From: Lentzea pudingi
GTDB lineage: Bacteria; Actinomycetota; Actinomycetes; Mycobacteriales; Pseudonocardiaceae
Direction of reading: 5' to 3'
Assembly: GCF_014646255.1 (NCBI RefSeq)
Contig: NZ_BMNC01000022.1
Span: forward strand, 1 to 64,000
DNA: 64,000 nucleotides
The stretch's first letter is position 1. The number at the start of each line of letters is the position of its first letter. Shown here in pieces: positions 32,109 through 40,320 of the stretch. The notes under the pieces are model-generated. The model worked only from the letters and a program-made list of their open reading frames with translations, did no database searches and had not been told where the DNA came from. The position numbers were made by a program, and so were the translations under genes.

Positions 32109-32839
32109 AGTACCTGGGGAAGAAGGCCGTCGTCACGGGCGGCACGCACGGCATGGGGCGCGCGACGGTCGACAAGCTGATCGCACAGGGCGCCGAGGTG
32201 CTGCTCACGGGGCGCAGCACGGAGAAGGCCGCGGGCATCAAGGCGCACGCCATCGCGTCGGACGCGTCGAACCTCCAAGACATCGAACGGCTCGCAACCG
32301 AGGTGCGGGAACGGCTTCACGAGATCGACCTGCTGTTCATCAACGTCGGGTACGCCACGCTGGTCGAGATCCCGGACGTCACGCAGGACGACTACGACCG
32401 CACGTTCGCCGTGAACACCAAGGGTGCGTTCTTCACCGCCCAGGTGCTGGCTCCGCTCGTCAAGGAGGGCGGCTCGATCGTCTTCACGACGTCCATCGCG
32501 CAGACGGGTGGCGCTGTCGGCATGAGCGTCTACTCGGGGGCGAAGGCGGCGGTGCGGTCGTTCGGCAGGTCGTTCGCGGCGGAGCTGGCACCGCGGAACA
32601 TCAGGGTCAACGTCGTGAGCCCCGGTTTCATCGACACACCGTCGATGGGCGTCACGGGCGTGCCGGCGGAGTCCCTCCAGCAGTTCAAGGAGGAGGGCGA
32701 CCGCATCACGCCGTTGAAACGCCACGGCACCGCGGACGAGGTCGCGGACGCCGTGCTGTTCCTGGCGTTCGACGCGACCTTCACGACCGGTGCGGACCTG
32801 TCCGTCGACGGCGGACTCGGCCAGGGGATCAGCGCCTGA
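32105..32839 (+). CDS. Short-chain dehydrogenase/reductase (SDR)
   Basis: A 244-residue classical SDR. The cofactor loop is TGGTHGMG (11-18), the catalytic triad is S130, Y143 and K147 (YSGAK), and the usual NNAG motif reads INVGY. Arg37 after strand 2 (TGRS) points to NADP. It should oxidise or reduce an alcohol/ketone. It is translationally coupled to the imine reductase, and the two could act on the same substrate. Confidence 0.9.
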   Translation: MKYLGKKAVVTGGTHGMGRATVDKLIAQGAEVLLTGRSTEKAAGIKAHAIASDASNLQDIERLATEVRERLHEIDLLFINVGYATLVEIPDVTQDDYDRTFAVNTKGAFFTAQVLAPLVKEGGSIVFTTSIAQTGGAVGMSVYSGAKAAVRSFGRSFAAELAPRNIRVNVVSPGFIDTPSMGVTGVPAESLQQFKEEGDRITPLKRHGTADEVADAVLFLAFDATFTTGADLSVDGGLGQGISA

Positions 32840-32918
32840 GAAAAAATCTTCGGACAACCTGTCACACCTTCGCCGTCCGCCGGGTCGACCGGACAGAAGA
32901 CGACGAAGGAGAACGAAG

Positions 32919-33344
32919 ATGAGGATCGCCAACCCGATCGTGTCCGTGCCCGGCGCCATGAAGGCTCTGCTGGACCTGTCCGAGGCAGCGGGGAGGACGG
33001 GGATCGACGGGGACTACGTGGAGCTGATCTGCCTGCGCGTCAGCATCATGAACGGCTGCGGCACGTGCATCGACTACCACACCAAGCTGCTGCGCAAGGC
33101 GAACGTGGCGGACGAGAAGATCTTCGCCGTCGCCGGCTGGCGGGACGTCCCGTACTACAGCGACGCCGAGAAGGCCGGGTTCGCTCTCGCCGAGCAGATC
33201 ACGCGCGTGCACGTCACTGACGACGTGTGGGCAGAGGCGGCGAAGCACTACACCGAGGAGCAGCTCGCCGGGCTCGTCATCGCCATCGGCGCGATCAACC
33301 TGTGGAACCGCATGAACGTTGCCACGGGCCAGAAGGTGGCCTGA
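32919..33344 (+). CDS. Carboxymuconolactone decarboxylase/AhpD-like protein
   Basis: A 141-residue protein of the AhpD/CMD family. The redox motif C47-G-T-C50-x3-H54 is intact, so a thiol peroxidase or disulfide role is more likely than decarboxylation. The ATG at 32919 follows AAGGAGAACGA. It is the third gene of the HxlR-controlled operon, after a 79-bp gap, followed by a strong terminator. With the HxlR regulator it suggests a response to reactive electrophiles or aldehydes (inference). Confidence 0.85.
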   Translation: MRIANPIVSVPGAMKALLDLSEAAGRTGIDGDYVELICLRVSIMNGCGTCIDYHTKLLRKANVADEKIFAVAGWRDVPYYSDAEKAGFALAEQITRVHVTDDVWAEAAKHYTEEQLAGLVIAIGAINLWNRMNVATGQKVA

Positions 33345-33351
33345 AGAAGAT

Positions 33352-33395
33352 GAAGCCGGCGCGCAAGAGCTTCCTCTCTCTTGCGTGCCGGCTTC
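33352..33395 (+). terminator. Operon terminator
   Basis: An 18-bp stem with one wobble pair (33352-33369 with 33378-33395, arms starting GAAGCCGGC) and an 8-base loop, eight bases after the AhpD-like stop codon. Confidence 0.85.
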
Positions 33396-33454
33396 AGCGC
33401 GAAGCCTACCCCATGTCGAACAAATGTTCGATCATTGGTCGATCAACACGCCGG

Positions 33455-33691
33455 TCAACTCGCGGCGAGCGCGGCGCGGCCGTCCTCGGTCAGTTCCGCG
33501 CAGACGCGGAGGCCGAAGCTCGTCGGCCGGGCGGGACGCAGCAGTCCGGCGTGGACGAGGTCGTGCGTCGCCATCCGGTCGCAGCAGGGCAGTCCGTCGA
33601 CGTACAGGTCGGGCTCCGTGCCGCCGGTCACCTCGGCACGCCCTGCGGCGACAGCCCGCAGCATCGCCCTCGCTCTTCCGCTGAGTTCCAT
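33455..33691 (-). CDS. Small wHTH-like hypothetical protein
   Basis: A 78-residue protein. It looks like a compact winged-helix (CCDRMATHDLVHAGLLRPAR then LTEDGRAALA), with an adjacent cysteine pair. ATG 33691 follows GGGGGG at short spacing; the frame is open further upstream without an SD. A single gene; no named family recognised. Confidence 0.55.
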   Translation of the reverse strand: MELSGRARAMLRAVAAGRAEVTGGTEPDLYVDGLPCCDRMATHDLVHAGLLRPARPTSFGLRVCAELTEDGRAALAAS

Positions 33692-33803
33692 CTCGACCCC
33701 CCAGGTGTGGTGCTGAATCCGATACCCCTTTGTCGAAATAGAGGCTGGATTCGTTCCACAAGTACGGGTTCGTTTGGGTTCTTCGCTTGTGTGAACGGGT
33801 AGA

Positions 33804-34622
33804 TCATGTCTCACTAGGCCGTTCGGGTCGTGCCGACACGCCGGAGTACGAGCGCAACGCGGGGCGGCGGACCCACAGCGTCCAGCGCGGCCGATAGCCC
33901 TGCGAGTACCAGAACGGCGTCGAGCGCGGGTTCGGCAAGGCGTGGTGGAGCAGCGTCGATGCCACCCCTGCGCCGTCGAGGACCGAGTGCGCGTGCGCGG
34001 CGAGAGCGGTGCCCGCACCCGTGCCGCGCACATCCGGCCGCACGCCGAGATGGCCGAGGTACGCGAACGGTCGCGCCGACGCGTACTTCTCCATCCACCC
34101 CGCGTCCTGCGGCATGTCGACGTAGATCATGCCGACGGGCGTGTCGCCGCTCAGGGCCAGCCACATCGCCTCGTGGTCGCGGTCGAGCACCTCGGCCAAC
34201 GCCGTGCGCAGGTGCTCGACGGTGTTCGCGCGCTCGGTCACCAGGCCGAACTGGGCGTCGTACCGGACCGTGTGCAGGTTCAGCTCGACGGCGACGTCCA
34301 GGTCGGCACGAGTGGCGGCACGGACGTCCACATCGGACGGCCGGTGCGCGGGTGCCCGGCCGGCCAGGCGTTCCGCGACCACGGTGAGGGGCGCGAAGCC
34401 CCGCTCGATCAACGTCCGCGCGTCGCCGGTCTCCTGGCTGGGCAGTTGCACGATCGCCGCGGTGTCCGGGTCGTCCAGGCCGGTGAGGTGGCCGTGCCAC
34501 TCCTCGAGCAACGCCGGCAGGTCCCAGCCGGGCTGCCAGGTCAGGCCGTGCGTGCGCAGGGGTCCCCAGGTCGGCAGCAGGGAGTCCGGATCGTTCTCGC
34601 GGTAGGAGAAAGGTTCGGTCAC
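33804..34622 (-). CDS. GNAT-family N-acetyltransferase
   Basis: A 272-residue protein with one clear C-terminal GNAT domain: motif A is LGVRPDVRGTGAGTALAAHA, and FWYSQGYRPRWTLWV is the final strand pair. The N-terminal half is a degenerate GNAT-like domain. Starts are GTG 34622 (chosen) or GTG 34637; neither has a strong SD. A single gene, divergent from the broken phzF. Confidence 0.75.
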   Translation of the reverse strand: MTEPFSYRENDPDSLLPTWGPLRTHGLTWQPGWDLPALLEEWHGHLTGLDDPDTAAIVQLPSQETGDARTLIERGFAPLTVVAERLAGRAPAHRPSDVDVRAATRADLDVAVELNLHTVRYDAQFGLVTERANTVEHLRTALAEVLDRDHEAMWLALSGDTPVGMIYVDMPQDAGWMEKYASARPFAYLGHLGVRPDVRGTGAGTALAAHAHSVLDGAGVASTLLHHALPNPRSTPFWYSQGYRPRWTLWVRRPALRSYSGVSARPERPSET

Positions 34623-34651
34623 GCCCCATCTGAGCACGCGGGGTCGGTGGT

Positions 34652-35211
34652 GTGGAGATCTTGGTCGTGGATTCGTCCATCAGCAGGCTGGGTGGAGAGC
34701 AGGCGTTCACCACGCGTAGTGGTGTGCTCACATGCGCAAATGACGATGGGTGGGTCCGGATGGACTTCCCCGCGGGCACGCCAGAGTTGACTGACCCGCC
34801 AATCGGTCTAGCGGAGGCGCTGCCACATGCGACGATCAAGTCGGTGCCACGCGGGCGCCTCGACTTCCTGATCGAGTTGGAGAGTGCCGCGGAAGTCCGT
34901 TGACTGCGACCCGACGTCCAAGGACTGGCACAAATCTCGTCACGCAGAGTAGTCGAAACGGCGATCGACGACGGCGATGCGGACGTCGTCAGCCGCTGCT
35001 CCCACCCGGCCGCCGGCATCTCGGAGACCCCGTCACCGGTTCGGCCCACCGCACCCTTGCGTCCTGTTGGGTGCTTCGGCTCCAGCGCGCTGACCTGCTG
35101 GCGGAGCGGGCGTCACCGCGCGGGGGATTCGTCAGGGCGACCCTCGACCAAGATCGTGTGCTGCTCTCGGGGCAGGCCGTGAGGGTGCTTCGGGGACACC
35201 TCAACGTCTAA
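34652..35211 (+). pseudogene. Degraded PhzF-family isomerase gene
   Basis: The three pieces read as a PhzF-like protein without its first about 70 residues (the catalytic Glu part). The first piece (34652-34903, with GWVRMDFPAG) ends in an in-frame TGA; the frame then continues as DADVVSRCSHPAAGISE, and a one-base loss near 35019 moves the end (DPVTGSAHRTL ... RGGFVRATLDQDRVLLSG) into another frame. A 5' truncation, a nonsense codon and a frameshift make it a clear pseudogene. Confidence 0.75.
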
Positions 35212-35292
35212 TCACGTCTGGGTGAATCGACGTCACCAAACGTGCTCGACCTGCCATTTCGTCCCCCGAGCGGGGTACATTGGTGCCCCTGG

Positions 35293-35323
35293 AGGGGTCC
35301 TGATCGCCAAGTGCGGGACCCCT
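35293..35323 (+). promoter_or_regulatory. Leader hairpin before the GGDEF-EAL gene
   Basis: An 8-bp perfect stem (AGGGGTCC at 35293-35300 with GGACCCCT at 35316-35323), 48 bases upstream of the start. It could be a terminator or a leader element; no riboswitch class is recognisable. Confidence 0.35.
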
Positions 35324-35370
35324 CAGTCACGCCTAGAGGTCCCCCCACCCCAGGCCGGCGAGGAGGCTGG

Positions 35371-37977
35371 ATGTCCGACCGAGCGTCGGCCCCCGTGTCG
35401 GACTCGGCCGCCTGGTCGGCCAAGTCGACCAACCGCGCGTTCAGCGCGTTCGCCGTCACCCTCCTGGTGGCAGGCGTCGTCTGCGCGGGCATGGTCGCGG
35501 CCTGGCTCCCGGAGAAGGAGACCACCTCCCTCTTCTGGATCGGCCCCCTCCTCGTCGTCGGTTTCCTGCTGGCGGAACAGCTCGCGATCAACGTCGACGT
35601 CCGCAGCGGCGTCGCGTGGACGATCTCCTTCACCGAGATCCCGCTGGTCCTGGGCCTGCTCGTCGCCCCGTTCGAGATCGTGCTGGCCGCGCACGTGGTC
35701 GCCGGCGTGGGCACGTTGCTCGGCAGGCGGATCCTCGACAGGGCCGTCTACAACGCGGGCCTCATGTTCATGGAGATCTCCGTGGCGTTCGCCGCCGCCG
35801 AGGCCGTGAACCGGATGATCGGCGCGGGCGGTCCGTTCTGGGCGGGCGCGTTCGTCGGCACCATCACCGTGCCGCTCCTCGCGAGCGTGCTGGGCCTCTG
35901 CGCGTTGCGCCTCATGGGCAAGTCGATGCGCGTGGGCAACAGCGTCCGTCTTGTGCTGCAGACGCTGGTCGTAGCCCTGCTGAACACCTCGGCCGGCCTC
36001 GTCGGCTACCAGATCGTCGCCACCACCCCGTGGGGCGCCGCCCTGATCCTCCTGGTCCTCGCGGGCATCGTGGCCACCTACTTCGCCTACTCCGGGCTGC
36101 TGCGCGAACAACGCGACCTGGAGGCGTTGAGCGAGGTCAGCCTCCGCGTCGCGAGGTCGGGCCAGCACGGCACCGGCCCTCGCCAACCCGACGACGACCT
36201 CACGGCGGGCGTCGAAGAGGACGAGTGGCAGCTCATCGCGGAACGCATCCGCGAGCAGCTCAACGCGAACAGGGTCGTGCTGCGCCTGCGCACCGACCCG
36301 CAGGAAGCCATGATCACCCTCGTCGCCGGCGAACCGCTGCCCGACGAGATGACCGCGACGGACCCCCGTGCCGTGCGCGAGGACCCCGTGCTCCAGCTGC
36401 CCGGCACGCACGTCCGCTACTACCGCGTGGCCGACGCGACCGAGGACGTCACCGAGGCCCTGCTGCGCCGCGACGCGCAGGAAGCGCTCGTCGTCCCGTT
36501 GCGCGGCGCGACCCAGCTCCTCGGTGCAGTCGAGGCGCACGACCGGCTGTCTCGCTGGCGCGGGTTCGGCAAGGCCGACATCCAGCTGCTCAGGACCTTG
36601 GCCTCGCACCTCGCGACCGCGGTCGACAACCGCCGCCTGCTGGCTCGCCTGAGGCACGACGCCTACCACGACCCGCTGACCGGGCTGCTGAACCGCGCGG
36701 GCCTGCGCGAGGCGTGCGCGGAGTCGTTGCGGGAATCCCAGAGGGGAGTGGTGCTGCGCATCGACCTCGACATCCTGTCGACGGTCTCCGACGCGCTGGG
36801 CCAGGCCTGGGGAAACCGGATGGTCGTCGCCGCCGGACGCCGGCTGCGTGACGCACTCGGTGCCGACGTGCCGCTCGCACGCCTGGAGGGTGGCGCGTTC
36901 GCCGCGTATCTCGACGACGAGCGTGCCGAGGCCGCCCGCGAGACCGCGGAACGGTTGCGAGCCGGGCTTTCCGTGCCGTACCCCGTCGACCGGCTGACCG
37001 TCGAGGCCTCCGCGGTCGTCGGTTACGCCTCCAAGGCGGACTCCGAGACCGAGGACCCGGACCCCGACGTGTTGCTGCAGCGGGCGGACGTCGCCGTGCG
37101 CGCCACGTCCGAGGGCACGCCGGTGAAGGCCTACGCGCCGTCGATGGGCCACCTGTTCCTGCGCCGCTTCCAGCTCGTGACGCAGTTCCGCCAGGCCGTC
37201 GAGACCGGGCAGATCTCGGTGCACTACCAGCCGAAGGTCGCCCTGCCGTCACGTCAGGTCGTGGGCGCGGAAGCGTTGGTGCGCTGGACCCACCCGGAGT
37301 TCGGCCGCGTCGACCCGGACGAGTTCGTGCCGGCCGTCGAGGCCACCGGTCTCGTGGACGTGCTGACGGACTTCGTGATGGACCGGGCCCTGGAACGCGT
37401 CCGCCGCTGGCTCGACCGCGGGCTGCGGATGTCCATCGCGGTCAACCTGTCGGTGCGGACACTCGGCGACGAGGACTTCCCGAACCGCGTCGAGGCCGCG
37501 CTGCACCGCCACGACGTGCCGTCGGGTCTGCTCACCTTCGAGCTCACCGAGTCGGGCGTCATGGCCGATCCCGAACGCGCTCTGCCGGTGCTCAGGCGCC
37601 TGCACGCGATCGGCGTCGTGCTGGCGGTCGACGACTTCGGCACCGGCTACTCGTCGCTCGCGTACCTGCGCCAGCTGCCGGTGGACGAGGTGAAGATCGA
37701 CAAGTCGTTCGTGCTCGGGATGGGCACGGACCTCGGCGACATGGCCGTGGTCCGGTCGATCGTGGAGCTCGGGCACTCGCTCGGTCTCGTCGTTGTCGCG
37801 GAAGGCGTGGAGGACGACGCCGCTCGCGACCAGCTCGTCGGGATGGGCTGCGACGTGGCCCAGGGCTACCTGATCTCCCGGCCGCTCTCCGAAGATCGCT
37901 TCGAGGCGTGGCTGCGGGCACGAACCGTGCAGGTCAGGGGTGCTCGCGATGAGACGGTGCTCACGCTGGTGCACTAG
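35371..37977 (+). CDS. Membrane GAF-like/GGDEF/EAL cyclic-di-GMP protein
   Basis: An 868-residue protein. Six to seven membrane helices (about residues 20-240) precede a GAF-like region (about 270-420), a GGDEF domain (about 435-600) and an EAL domain (about 615-860). The GGDEF signature is degenerate (LEGGAFAAY), so cyclase activity is unlikely. The EAL residues are present: EALVRW, NLSVRTL, ELTES, DDFGTGYSSL, KIDKSF, AEGVE. It should therefore act as a cyclic-di-GMP phosphodiesterase. ATG 35371 follows GGAGG. A single gene upstream of the tRNA pair. Confidence 0.9.
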   Translation: MSDRASAPVSDSAAWSAKSTNRAFSAFAVTLLVAGVVCAGMVAAWLPEKETTSLFWIGPLLVVGFLLAEQLAINVDVRSGVAWTISFTEIPLVLGLLVAPFEIVLAAHVVAGVGTLLGRRILDRAVYNAGLMFMEISVAFAAAEAVNRMIGAGGPFWAGAFVGTITVPLLASVLGLCALRLMGKSMRVGNSVRLVLQTLVVALLNTSAGLVGYQIVATTPWGAALILLVLAGIVATYFAYSGLLREQRDLEALSEVSLRVARSGQHGTGPRQPDDDLTAGVEEDEWQLIAERIREQLNANRVVLRLRTDPQEAMITLVAGEPLPDEMTATDPRAVREDPVLQLPGTHVRYYRVADATEDVTEALLRRDAQEALVVPLRGATQLLGAVEAHDRLSRWRGFGKADIQLLRTLASHLATAVDNRRLLARLRHDAYHDPLTGLLNRAGLREACAESLRESQRGVVLRIDLDILSTVSDALGQAWGNRMVVAAGRRLRDALGADVPLARLEGGAFAAYLDDERAEAARETAERLRAGLSVPYPVDRLTVEASAVVGYASKADSETEDPDPDVLLQRADVAVRATSEGTPVKAYAPSMGHLFLRRFQLVTQFRQAVETGQISVHYQPKVALPSRQVVGAEALVRWTHPEFGRVDPDEFVPAVEATGLVDVLTDFVMDRALERVRRWLDRGLRMSIAVNLSVRTLGDEDFPNRVEAALHRHDVPSGLLTFELTESGVMADPERALPVLRRLHAIGVVLAVDDFGTGYSSLAYLRQLPVDEVKIDKSFVLGMGTDLGDMAVVRSIVELGHSLGLVVVAEGVEDDAARDQLVGMGCDVAQGYLISRPLSEDRFEAWLRARTVQVRGARDETVLTLVH

Positions 37978-37990
37978 AGGCACCCCCGGA

Positions 37991-38045
37991 TTTCGTTCTT
38001 GGTTGAGGCGTGTTGTAGAGTTGTCCTCGCTCGGCAAGAACGAAA
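37991..38045. promoter_or_regulatory. 11-bp inverted repeat flanking a tRNA promoter region
   Basis: TTTCGTTCTTG (37991-38001) and its perfect complement (38035-38045) bracket a possible -10 box TAGAGT (38016-38021) upstream of tRNA-Thr. No good -35 box is visible. It could be a terminator with a long loop for the EAL gene or an operator on the tRNA promoter. Confidence 0.35.
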
Positions 38046-38051
38046 GAGCAA

Positions 38052-38124
38052 GCCCCTTTAGCTCAGTCGGCAGAGCGTCTCCATGGTAAGGAGAAGGTCT
38101 ACGGTTCGATTCCGTAAAGGGGCT
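38052..38124 (+). tRNA. thrT: tRNA-Thr (GGT)
   Basis: A 73-base cloverleaf: acceptor GCCCCTT/AAGGGGC, anticodon stem TCTCC/GGAGA with loop ATGGTAA (anticodon GGT), T-arm ACGG-TTCGATT-CCGT. CCA is encoded (38125-38127). Confidence 0.95.
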
Positions 38125-38170
38125 CCACTACTCGGCCGCAGTGCAGTGCGCTGCGGCTTGAGTTGTGTAA

Positions 38171-38243
38171 AGCGGTGTAGCTCAGTTGGTAGAGCAAGCG
38201 GCTCATAATCGCTGTGTCGCCGGTTCAAGTCCGGCCACCGCTA
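38171..38243 (+). tRNA. metT: tRNA-Met (CAT)
   Basis: A 73-base cloverleaf: acceptor AGCGGTG/CACCGCT, anticodon loop CTCATAA (CAT), T-arm GCCGG-TTCAAGT-CCGGC. The A1-T72 pair in the acceptor marks it as elongator rather than initiator. CCA is not encoded. Confidence 0.93.
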
Positions 38244-38303
38244 CGTGAGTGGGTGGGGTGTGCTGGCGGAAAGCGCCAGCCGTCCTCACTCCGCCATGAT
38301 TTT

Positions 38304-38329
38304 GGGGGCCAAGCCCCCACACCCCCGGG
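38304..38329 (+). repeat. GGGGGCnnnGCCCCC dispersed repeat, copy 1
   Basis: GGGGGC-CAA-GCCCCC followed by ACACCCCCGGG. The same arrangement, with TCT in the loop, occurs at 46502-46526 after rplL. It lies between tRNA-Met and rpmG and may be a small palindromic repeat or a terminator. Confidence 0.5.
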
Positions 38330-38419
38330 CAGCTGTTGCCCATCCCCGCCGGGCGGTAAGCCCGCACCGGCCGCCTCTTTCGAGGTCGGGGTACGTGTGC
38401 TCTCAGGAAGGCAAGGACC

Positions 38420-38584
38420 GTGGCTGCAACCGACGTACGCCCGAAGATCACCCTCGCGTGCGAGGAGTGCAAGCACCGGAACTACATCACCAGGAAGAAC
38501 CGTCGCAACGACCCGGACCGCCTGGAGATCAAGAAGTTCTGCCCGAACTGCAAGACGCACCGCGCGCACAAGGAAACCCGCTGA
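38420..38584 (+). CDS. rpmG: 50S ribosomal protein L33
   Basis: A 54-residue protein of the zinc-binding (C+) form: C14-E-E-C17 and C41-P-N-C44. It belongs to the large ribosomal subunit near the E site. It starts at GTG 38420 after GGAAGGCAAGGA. It opens the conserved actinobacterial block rpmG-hadA-hadB-trpT-secE-nusG-rplK-rplA. Because it is the C+ form it would be expected in zinc-replete growth. Confidence 0.95.
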   Translation: MAATDVRPKITLACEECKHRNYITRKNRRNDPDRLEIKKFCPNCKTHRAHKETR

Positions 38585-38654
38585 GCGCGTAGCAGCTTTC
38601 GACCGAGGCCCGTCCCACACGTGGGGCGGGCCTCGTCGCATATAGGCTCCTCAA

Positions 38655-39104
38655 GTGCCTCTCGACCCCGCTTTCATCGGACGTAGTTATCCGCCGTCGC
38701 AGCCCTACGACGTGAGCCGCGAGAAGATCCGCGAGTTCGCCGAGGCCATCGGCGCGACCAGCCCGGCCTACCGCGACGCCGAAGCCGCGAAGGCGTTGGG
38801 GCACAGGGACGTCATCGCGCCGCCGACGTTCGCGATCGTCGTGTCGATGAAGACCAACGAGACGGTCATGTTCGACCCGGAGATCGAGCTCGACTACAGC
38901 CGCGTCGTGCACGGCGACCAGAACTTCACCCACCACCGCCCCATCACCGCGGGCGACCAGCTCGTGTGCGTGGCGCACATCGACTCCATCACGTCCCGCA
39001 TGGGCAACGACATGGTGGTCGTGCGGACCGAGATCAGCACGGTCGGCGGCGAGCCCGTCACCACCGCCAAGTCCATGCTCGTCGTGAGGGGAGAAGACGC
39101 GTGA
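38655..39104 (+). CDS. hadA: MaoC-like dehydratase subunit HadA
   Basis: A 149-residue hot-dog-fold protein (FAS1-like dehydratase, N-terminal MaoC family). In mycobacteria HadA pairs with HadB to dehydrate 3-hydroxyacyl-ACP in mycolic acid synthesis; HadA binds the substrate chain and HadB has the catalytic residues. Matching this, no catalytic D/H motif is visible here. GTG 38655. It overlaps hadB by 4 bp (GTGA). As the clade usually lacks mycolates, the substrate here may be another fatty acyl chain. Confidence 0.85.
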   Translation: MPLDPAFIGRSYPPSQPYDVSREKIREFAEAIGATSPAYRDAEAAKALGHRDVIAPPTFAIVVSMKTNETVMFDPEIELDYSRVVHGDQNFTHHRPITAGDQLVCVAHIDSITSRMGNDMVVVRTEISTVGGEPVTTAKSMLVVRGEDA

Positions 39105-39520
39105 CCGCAGCAGTCAGCACCGAGGTCGGGACCGAGCTGCCGGCGCTGTCCGTGCGCCTCAAGCGCGACGACCTGGTCCGCTACGCGGGGGCCTCGCTGG
39201 ACTTCAACCCCATCCACTGGAACGAGAAGACGGCCAAGGAGGTCGGCCTCCCGGACGTGATCGCGCACGGCATGCTGACCATGGCCGTGGCCTCGCGGAT
39301 CGTCGCGGAGTGGATCGGCGACCCCGGCGCCATCGTCGAGTACGGCTGCCGGTTCGGGCGGCCCGTCGTGGTGCCCAACGACGACGAGGGCGCGCTGGTC
39401 GAGGTCACCGCGAAGGTCACCAAGGACTTCGAAGATGGAACTGTGAAGGTCAACATCAACGCGGCTTTTGACGGCAAGTCGGTGTTGACGGGTGCCTTCG
39501 CCCGCGTCCGCGTGAGCTGA
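39101..39520 (+). CDS. hadB: MaoC-like dehydratase subunit HadB
   Basis: A 139-residue hot-dog-fold hydratase with the catalytic pair D34 and H39 in SLDFNPIHW, the hallmark of R-specific enoyl hydratases/3-hydroxyacyl dehydratases. It should form the active heterodimer with HadA. GTG 39101 is coupled to hadA. No hadC follows, unlike in mycobacteria. It is followed by a strong terminator. Confidence 0.88.
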   Translation: MTAAVSTEVGTELPALSVRLKRDDLVRYAGASLDFNPIHWNEKTAKEVGLPDVIAHGMLTMAVASRIVAEWIGDPGAIVEYGCRFGRPVVVPNDDEGALVEVTAKVTKDFEDGTVKVNINAAFDGKSVLTGAFARVRVS

Positions 39521-39533
39521 TCTTGTGATCAAG

Positions 39534-39565
39534 AACACCACCGGGCACCGCGGTCCGGTGGTGTT
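39534..39565 (+). terminator. Terminator after hadB
   Basis: An 11-bp perfect stem (AACACCACCGG at 39534-39544 with CCGGTGGTGTT at 39555-39565), ending in a short T-rich stretch, 14 bases after the hadB stop. Confidence 0.8.
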
Positions 39566-39756
39566 TGCGGTGCTCACGCGAGATTCGGGCCAGGTCCGTG
39601 CCTCGGTTGCACGACCCTGATTCGTGTTCTCGGCCTGCGTGTGGGTAGGCTGTGCGACAGGCCGCTCGGCAAGTGCTTGAGCGGTCTGGTTGGAATGGAC
39701 GGGGCAGGCTCCCGTACACTTCCTGCTTGGCCAGGGGATCTCTCATGGGATCTCAA

Positions 39757-39829
<73 letters not shown>

Positions 39830-39866
39830 CTGTCGAAGCGCGTCATGGGTGGAGTGGAGGCACGGC

Positions 39867-40280
39867 ATGAGCGAGGGCCGCGAGCAGGACCAGCCGGAGG
39901 AGCGCGAAGGCGCTGTCCGGCCGTCCACTGCTGCGGCGCGACGTGAACGTCGTGCCTCCTCTCGCCCGGCCGCCCGCAAGGACGGCAGCAGCGCTGAGTC
40001 GAAGAAGAGCGTCGCCAAGTCCGACGAGTCGGACGAGGACGCGAAGAAGAGTCGCCCGACCAAGTCCCGTGACGGGCAGGAGAAGCGGCCTTCGCTGATC
40101 GGGCGGGGTTTCCGCTACATCCGCGAGGTCGTCAGCGAACTCCGCAAGGTGATCTGGCCGACGCGCAAGCAGTTGGTCACCTACACCGGCGTCGTGCTGG
40201 TGTTCGTGGTCTTCATGGTGGCGCTGGTGTGGGCTCTCGACCTCGGCTTCGGCGCGGCTGTTTTCGAGTTGTTCGGCTGA
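39867..40280 (+). CDS. secE: Preprotein translocase subunit SecE
   Basis: A 137-residue protein: a charged, Ser/Lys-rich extension (residues 1-75) typical of actinobacterial SecE, then the conserved REVVSELRKVIWPTRKQL and one membrane helix (about 103-125). SecE clamps the SecY channel. ATG 39867 follows GGAGG. It is followed 40 bp later by nusG. Confidence 0.95.
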   Translation: MSEGREQDQPEEREGAVRPSTAAARRERRASSRPAARKDGSSAESKKSVAKSDESDEDAKKSRPTKSRDGQEKRPSLIGRGFRYIREVVSELRKVIWPTRKQLVTYTGVVLVFVVFMVALVWALDLGFGAAVFELFG

Positions 40281-40320
40281 GCCGGACAGCTGCCGCTGCA
40301 ACCAGGAAGCGAGATCCACA

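Noticed and set aside
35323..37224. Long antisense ORF opposite the GGDEF-EAL gene
   Set aside because: Same cause: a GC-bias shadow frame rich in Arg, His and Asp.
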